Part shown: in pieces, positions 6,295-10,409 of the stretch
How positions within the stretch are numbered: the stretch's first letter is position 1
Layout of the letters: each line of letters begins with the position of its first letter
Source: an uncultured Rhizobiaceae group bacterium
Lineage (GTDB): Bacteria; Pseudomonadota; Alphaproteobacteria; Rhizobiales; Rhizobiaceae
Direction: 5' to 3'
DNA: 10,409 bases
NCBI GenBank assembly: GCA_938009335.1
Contig: CALLHT010000149.1
Coordinates: forward strand, 1 to 10,409
Notes under the pieces: generated by a model
Databases searched by the model: none
Seen by the model: only the letters and a program-made list of their open reading frames with translations
What the model was told of the DNA's origin: nothing
Program-made: the position numbers and the translations under genes

Positions 6295-7450
6295 GCAGAT
6301 TTTTAGGCTTTTAAAAGCAAATCACTCAAACCTCGAGAACTATTACGGCGAGAAGTCCGTTGAGTTCTATCGAGCCGTGTTTTTATCTACACTCGGACGC
6401 TCTTTCGCAGCGATGCTGGTGGCAATTCACGTCGTCGTTTTATTTCCGGGTACGTCTTTCATCGAGACCGATGTAAAATTGATGCTTGCACCCTTCATTG
6501 GTGTTCTGGTTGGCATGCTGGTTTTTTCAGCATGGCTGGTGGAAAACGGTCATGATTTCTATTCTCGGGCCCTGACGAATTTCACCGTTTCCATGAGCAC
6601 CATGCTTTCCATAATATTTTGCGGTGGCTTCCTGGAATCACACGCCACGCCTTTTTTGATCGCTCCTATTGTTGTTTGCTTTTGTATATCGCCTCGAACA
6701 GAAGCGATCGCAGTCGGGACATTCACATTCCTAGCGCCACTGGTCATAGACATTGTTGTTCGTTCTATGGGTATAGAACTACCAAACTACACCTCAACCA
6801 GCAGTCCAATCGCAAACGAACTTTTTCTGGTGGGAACCCTGTTTATAACGGTTGTCATTGCTCTGGCTTATTTGCAAAAGACAAATGAAGAACTTCATCT
6901 TGCCCTAAACCATGACAAGCATTTGTTTGAAAAATGGGCAAGCATCGACTTTCTGACCGAAATTGGAAACCGAAGACACTTCGAAATGCAGTTGGATGAT
7001 GCGATTGCCACAGCGTCCGAATCCGGTGAAGAACTCGCGATCCTCTACATAGATTTGAACGGCTTCAAAACAATCAATGATCAATTCGGCCATGAAGCAG
7101 GAGACCGCGTCTTGAAGACCACAGCATCGCGCCTGGCCGAAGCCAAGCGCGATTGCGATTATATCGCGCGGTTGGGTGGCGATGAATTCGCAGTCTTATT
7201 GTCCGCGCCCGCAGACTTATCCGTGGTGATCAGCCAAACAGCACGTTTGCGTGCGGCAGTAGAGAAGCCCGTGCAATTCGGTGGACAGAATCACGATATT
7301 TTTGCGAGTATCGGACAGGCTTCCTATCCAAAAGATGGAACAAACCTTTCTGATCTCATTCGCGCGGCCGATCTGGATATGTATGCTCACAAAATGCGAA
7401 TGCGATTATCTGATGCTCATTCTCAATTGAGCAAGACAAACGCTGTTTAA
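6293..7450 (+). CDS. membrane-anchored diguanylate cyclase (GGDEF)
   Basis: 385 residues. The N-terminal half has six hydrophobic segments near residues 35-53, 63-83, 93-112, 118-133, 138-156 and 175-194, forming a probable membrane sensor I cannot assign to a named family. A short linker leads to a GGDEF domain (about 215-370) that makes cyclic di-GMP from two GTP. Active-site residues are intact: D254 in YIDLNGFKTIND, and GGDEF at 295-299. RDCD (286-289) sits five residues before GGDEF, the position of the product-inhibition I-site. There is no EAL domain. The start is TTG at 6293: an in-frame TGA lies at 6269 and the next Met is residue 41, inside the first helix. A rare start, a poor ribosome site and a hairpin over it suggest low or conditional expression. 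Confidence 0.9.
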   Translation: MQIFRLLKANHSNLENYYGEKSVEFYRAVFLSTLGRSFAAMLVAIHVVVLFPGTSFIETDVKLMLAPFIGVLVGMLVFSAWLVENGHDFYSRALTNFTVSMSTMLSIIFCGGFLESHATPFLIAPIVVCFCISPRTEAIAVGTFTFLAPLVIDIVVRSMGIELPNYTSTSSPIANELFLVGTLFITVVIALAYLQKTNEELHLALNHDKHLFEKWASIDFLTEIGNRRHFEMQLDDAIATASESGEELAILYIDLNGFKTINDQFGHEAGDRVLKTTASRLAEAKRDCDYIARLGGDEFAVLLSAPADLSVVISQTARLRAAVEKPVQFGGQNHDIFASIGQASYPKDGTNLSDLIRAADLDMYAHKMRMRLSDAHSQLSKTNAV

Positions 7451-7459
7451 GCAGAACAT

Positions 7460-7490
7460 AAAAAGGCCCGCCCGGTCTCCCGGACGAGCC
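7460..7490 (-). terminator. rho-independent terminator of the peroxiredoxin gene
   Basis: On the minus strand the 11-base arms (7490-7480 and 7475-7465) pair fully, with two G-U wobbles, around a 4-base loop, and are followed by T5 (7464-7460). Read on the plus strand the wobbles become C-A mismatches and no T-tract follows, so it serves the minus-strand gene that stops at 7521, not the GGDEF gene. Confidence 0.85.
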
Positions 7491-7520
7491 CCGCCCCAGC
7501 CTTCGAGGACTTGGCGAGTT

Positions 7521-8057
7521 TTACACCTCGCCAGTATATTCACCGCGTGCTGGATAGTTGTTCGGGATGGCAAAATCAAGCCCCGCAACCAATTCAGAAA
7601 AATGCGGGCGCACAAATGGCATGGTTTGTGTTGAACCGTAATACAAGGTTTGCTCAGGCGTGATCATGAACAGACCGGGTTCGGAGAACAATGCAGGCTC
7701 TTCAATACCGATGGAAGTCGTGCCACGAGACGTTGAAATATAAAGCCCCCACTCCTTTGCTTTCTTAAGATCAAGCCCATAGGCAAAGCGCAGGTTCTTG
7801 GCTTCCACCTTCTCCGCCATCGCCGCACCACGTTCTTCAACATCAGAGCTGATTGCAATTGCGCCAACGCCACGCTCAGCAAATTCTGGTACACGTTTTT
7901 CGAATTCAATCAGATAGTTTGCGCAAATCGGGCAATGAAGACCACGATAAAAGCAAACGACTGTGCCTCGCTCACTGGTTTCTGCTGAAAGGTCAAATTC
8001 ACCGCCGCCAACGAGTGGCACTTTCAGATCTGGTACTTTTTTTCTTGGTAACAACAT
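7521..8057 (-). CDS. peroxiredoxin-like protein (AhpC/TSA family)
   Basis: 178 residues with a thioredoxin fold. Residues 33-50 hold VVCFYRGLHCPICANYLI. C42 is in the position of the peroxidatic cysteine, and C45 makes a CPIC pair like those of AhpC/TSA-2-type redoxins, suggesting a thiol-dependent peroxidase or a thioredoxin-like reductant. The segment RGVGAIAISSDVEERG is the usual strand-helix after the active site. There is no signal peptide. The ATG at 8057 has AGGAG seven bases upstream. It is transcribed away from an AraC-type regulator across 91 bp containing a dyad, and ends in a good terminator, so it is a single-gene unit probably controlled by that regulator. Exact substrate unknown. 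Confidence 0.88.
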   Translation of the reverse strand: MLLPRKKVPDLKVPLVGGGEFDLSAETSERGTVVCFYRGLHCPICANYLIEFEKRVPEFAERGVGAIAISSDVEERGAAMAEKVEAKNLRFAYGLDLKKAKEWGLYISTSRGTTSIGIEEPALFSEPGLFMITPEQTLYYGSTQTMPFVRPHFSELVAGLDFAIPNNYPARGEYTGEV

Positions 8058-8102
8058 AGGGGAACTCCTGTCTTGGGATTGCTATTGCAAACAGCGTATA
8101 TC

Positions 8103-8146
8103 GGAATTATTGTCGTAATAATTCCAATTTTTCTGATTAATATTCC
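8103..8146. promoter_or_regulatory. probable operator: perfect 9-bp dyad plus a third half-site
   Basis: GGAATTATT (8103-8111) and AATAATTCC (8117-8125) are perfect arms around GTCGT. A further half-site-like TTAATATTCC lies at 8137-8146, two bases before the AraC start codon. On the minus strand GATATAC (8102-8096), a possible -10 for the peroxiredoxin gene, touches the dyad, so the dyad would cover its -35 area. TAATAT at 8138-8143 could be the -10 of the AraC gene. The layout suggests the regulator acts on both genes; the promoter calls are tentative. Confidence 0.55.
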
Positions 8147-8148
8147 AT

Positions 8149-8895
8149 ATGACGCATTTAGATCGACTTTCCAGCCTGGTTTCTCACTTTGAAATACAAT
8201 CGCGGACAAATGTCAGTCCTGCGGAAGCCAATCTCATAATATTCGGCGATGAAGATACCCCAACATCCGTTTGGCTGCGTTTTGACCAGCATGCTTTGCC
8301 AAATTGCGTGGGCACTCCGATTGCGGTTGCAGTGGTTGATTATGGAGGCAAAGCAAACCCTATCCTCAACGCACTTCCAAACGAGATTTCCGTCGACCTT
8401 TCCGTCTCACCAGATTTGCGCGCACTCGCAGAACTGCTTGCATCGGAAATCAATACACGCCGATGTGGCGGACAAATTGCACTCGACCGGTTGTGCGAAT
8501 TCCTTCTTGTCAGCATGTTGCGAAAACAGGTTGAGAATAGACAATCAGATACCGGGCTTCTGGCCGGGCTTGCCGATCCTCATCTAAGTCCCGTTTTGGT
8601 CGCAATACACGATCAACCCGGTAGAGCTTGGAAGCTGGATGACCTTGTAACGCTCTCTGCTCAATCACGATCACAATTTATGGAAACGTTTCAGGCAACG
8701 CTCGGAAAGTCTCCCATGTCTTACCTTAAGCAGTGGCGTATGACACTCGCCAGAAACGCATTGATGAGCGGCGCGAGAGTAAAGGAAACTGCGCGTAAAT
8801 TTGGATATGGAAGCGGTGACGCTTTCACACGCGCATTCACGCAAACCTATGGGGTAGCACCTACGAAAATTATTCAACCAACTGAAGTTGGGTAA
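8149..8895 (+). CDS. AraC-family transcriptional regulator with N-terminal cupin domain
   Basis: 248 residues. The N-terminal part (1-125), starting MTHLDRLSSLVSHFEIQSRT, fits the cupin_6-type sensor found in AraC regulators. The C-terminal part (about 147-245) is the double helix-turn-helix domain: first motif around WKLDDLVTLSAQSRSQF, second in VKETARKFGYGSGDAFTRAF, ending with YGVAPTK. The linker SYLKQWRMTLARNAL is typical. Members often control a divergent oxidoreductase or peroxidase gene, matching the peroxiredoxin on the other strand. The ATG at 8149 has no Shine-Dalgarno sequence and a possible -10 only about six bases away, so the mRNA may be leaderless. Its last 22 bp overlap the end of truA on the other strand. 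Inducer unknown. Confidence 0.9.
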   Translation: MTHLDRLSSLVSHFEIQSRTNVSPAEANLIIFGDEDTPTSVWLRFDQHALPNCVGTPIAVAVVDYGGKANPILNALPNEISVDLSVSPDLRALAELLASEINTRRCGGQIALDRLCEFLLVSMLRKQVENRQSDTGLLAGLADPHLSPVLVAIHDQPGRAWKLDDLVTLSAQSRSQFMETFQATLGKSPMSYLKQWRMTLARNALMSGARVKETARKFGYGSGDAFTRAFTQTYGVAPTKIIQPTEVG

Positions 8896-9635
8896 TCCAC
8901 TCTCGTTAAATATAGCCCACATGCTGGTGCAACCGGACCGCAGCGTTTTCGATCCAGCGCATCGCGTGCATCAACTAAATCTTGTTTCGACCACTTGCCA
9001 TCGCCCACCAGTTTCAAGGAGCCCGCAAAAGAGCGAATTTGATTGTGCAGGAAAGAACGCGCTTCTGCGATAATCTCGATCTCAGTTTCGTTCACGCGGC
9101 TTACCCGCAACACATCGACCGTGCGCATGGGAGACTTGGCCTGACAATCGGTCGAGCGAAACGTTGTGAAATCATGATGACCGACCAGTTCTTGAGCTGC
9201 ATCGTGCATGGCATCCACATTGAGAGGAAACCGGATCCACCATGCCCGTTCAAGGTCAACGGTCAGCGGCGCGATGCGGTTGATGATCCGATAGCGGTAA
9301 TAGCGTTGCACCGCAGAGAAACGAGCATCAAACTCGCCATCTACTTTTGTGACATCAATCGCGCAGATCGGATGGCCTGCAAGTTTTAGCAACCCATTAG
9401 TTGCTTCCTGCACTTTCTCCGGTTTCCAATCCCGCTCAAGGTCCACATGGATGACCTGACCCAAAGCATGAACGCCCGTGTCTGTCCTGCCTGCTGCAAA
9501 AACGGTTACTTCATGCTGGGCGAATTTCTGCATTGCCTCTTCAATCGACTGCTGAACCGAGGCAAAATTATCCTGCCTCTGCCAGCCATAGTAAGGCGTG
9601 CCGTCATACTCTATGGTGATCTTATAGCGGGGCAT
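8874..9635 (-). CDS. truA: tRNA pseudouridine(38-40) synthase TruA
   Basis: 253 residues, normal for TruA, which makes pseudouridine at tRNA positions 38-40 in the anticodon arm. The N-terminal IEYDGTPYYGWQRQ (8-21) and the catalytic motif AAGRTDTGVHALGQ (47-60), with D52 as the nucleophile, are intact. FDARFSAVQRYYRYRI and SFLHNQIRSFAGSLKLVG are further family blocks. The ATG at 9635 directly follows the fmt TAG stop (9636-9638) with no gap, so translation is probably coupled to fmt. The fmt-truA order is usual in Rhizobiales, normally with def upstream. The 3' end overlaps the convergent AraC gene by 22 bp. Confidence 0.97.
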   Translation of the reverse strand: MPRYKITIEYDGTPYYGWQRQDNFASVQQSIEEAMQKFAQHEVTVFAAGRTDTGVHALGQVIHVDLERDWKPEKVQEATNGLLKLAGHPICAIDVTKVDGEFDARFSAVQRYYRYRIINRIAPLTVDLERAWWIRFPLNVDAMHDAAQELVGHHDFTTFRSTDCQAKSPMRTVDVLRVSRVNETEIEIIAEARSFLHNQIRSFAGSLKLVGDGKWSKQDLVDARDALDRKRCGPVAPACGLYLTRVDYPTSVG

Positions 9636-10409
9636 CTAGAGGACAGCCTCGATTGCATTGCCTCGCAAAAACTCTTCTGTGTCTTGTGCCTGCTTACCAG
9701 CGCGCTGAACCCGCACTAACCGGACTGAACCCTCACCGCAGCCAATTGTCAGTTGATCATTGAGGATGGCACTTGGCGAACCGCTTTCTTTGCCAAGTTC
9801 GCTTGAAAGCACTTTCACGCGTTGCGGCTTGCCTCCGATCACCATCTCACACCAACTGCCCGGAAACGGCGAAAGGCCACGAATATGATTATGTACTTCA
9901 GCTGCAGATTTAGACCAATCGATGCGCGTCTCGTCTTTCGAAATTTTGTGCGCGTAAACGATCCCGTCATCTGATTGTGGGGTAAGGGACAGCGTTCCGC
10001 GCTCCAATTCTGCCATCGCCCTACCCATCAAACCTGCAGTTAGCGCCGATAGAACATCATGCAATTCACCAGCCGTCATATTGGCGTCAATGGGGAAGCG
10101 CTCTTCCAACGCCACGTCACCGGTATCAAGACCCACATCCATTTTCATAATGCCGACACCGGTTTCTGCATCACCGGCCATGATAGCGCGTTGTATGGGT
10201 GCAGCGCCTCGCCAACGCGGCAGCAAAGAAGCGTGGCCATTGAAACATCCGTATTTGGGTGTATCGAGAATGGATTTCGGCAGCAACAGGCCATAGGCGA
10301 TCACCACGGCAACATCCGCGTTGTGGCTGGCAAATTCTGCTTGCTCAGCTTCGCCCTTTAGACTTTCTGGCGTAAACACCGGAATGCCTAACTCTTCCGC
10401 TTTTTCGTG
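9636..10409 (-). CDS. fmt: methionyl-tRNA formyltransferase (5' partial)
   Basis: 257 codons are visible; the frame continues to the right edge as HEKAEELGIPVFTPESLK, so the N-terminus lies outside. Fmt formylates initiator Met-tRNA using 10-formyl-tetrahydrofolate. The catalytic Asn and His are in FNGHASLLPRWRGAAPIQR and the catalytic Asp in VGLDTGDV. The C-terminal tRNA-binding domain starts near the segment ending RIDWSKSAAEVHNHIRGLSP and ends RGNAIEAVL. The Gly between Asn and His replaces the Ile/Val common elsewhere; I believe this is a normal Rhizobiales variant. The GTG at 10379 is an internal Val, not a start. It abuts truA. Confidence 0.97.
   Translation of the reverse strand, partial: HEKAEELGIPVFTPESLKGEAEQAEFASHNADVAVVIAYGLLLPKSILDTPKYGCFNGHASLLPRWRGAAPIQRAIMAGDAETGVGIMKMDVGLDTGDVALEERFPIDANMTAGELHDVLSALTAGLMGRAMAELERGTLSLTPQSDDGIVYAHKISKDETRIDWSKSAAEVHNHIRGLSPFPGSWCEMVIGGKPQRVKVLSSELGKESGSPSAILNDQLTIGCGEGSVRLVRVQRAGKQAQDTEEFLRGNAIEAVL

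Noticed and set aside
10240..10300. Possible defective Fmt because Gly lies between catalytic Asn and His
   Set aside because: Asn, His and Asp are all present, the SLLPRWRGAAPI block is intact, and N-G-H appears to be a normal lineage variant.

Overview
The window looks like chromosomal DNA from an alphaproteobacterium, most likely a Hyphomicrobiales (Rhizobiales-type) member of moderate GC. Three things point there: a back-to-back fmt-truA pair, an Fmt motif of the form N-G-H-A-S-L-L-P, and a class III cyclase-type TPR C-terminus. There is no transposase, integrase, tRNA, rRNA or CRISPR array. Every gap between genes is shorter than 150 bp.

Layout. (1) 1-666 (+): C-terminal TPR part of what is probably an adenylate/guanylate cyclase, ending in a hairpin that can serve as a terminator for both strands. 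(2) 710-4613 (-): a four-gene cluster reading YcaO, TfuA, thermolysin-like metallopeptidase, then a small repeat protein. YcaO and TfuA overlap by 11 bp. This is the most interesting part: it looks like an uncharacterised RiPP-type or protein-modification locus, with the repeat protein as candidate substrate. (3) 4748-6145 (+), divergent from the cluster: cysQ and an FMN-binding PPOX-type flavoprotein. (4) 6293-7450 (+): a six-helix membrane diguanylate cyclase with an I-site and a TTG start. Its leader holds three inverted repeats, one of which folds over the start codon. (5) 7521-8057 (-) and 8149-8895 (+): a peroxiredoxin-like protein and a divergent AraC-type regulator, with a perfect 9-bp dyad between them that is a likely operator. 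(6) 8874-10409 (-): housekeeping truA and fmt, with fmt running off the right edge.

Proposed working of the 710-4613 cluster (inference). The ATP-dependent YcaO enzyme, helped by TfuA, would modify backbone amides in the 173-residue repeat protein. That protein has no cysteine and ends in nine tandem [A/P][K/R][V/L][S/A]G units. The thermolysin-like peptidase has no visible signal peptide, and thermolysins prefer to cut before Val or Leu, so it could in principle release pentapeptides of the VSGAK type. No E1/ocin-ThiF partner, dehydrogenase or exporter is present. The main alternative is that the tail is a short pentapeptide-repeat beta-helix rather than a set of cores.
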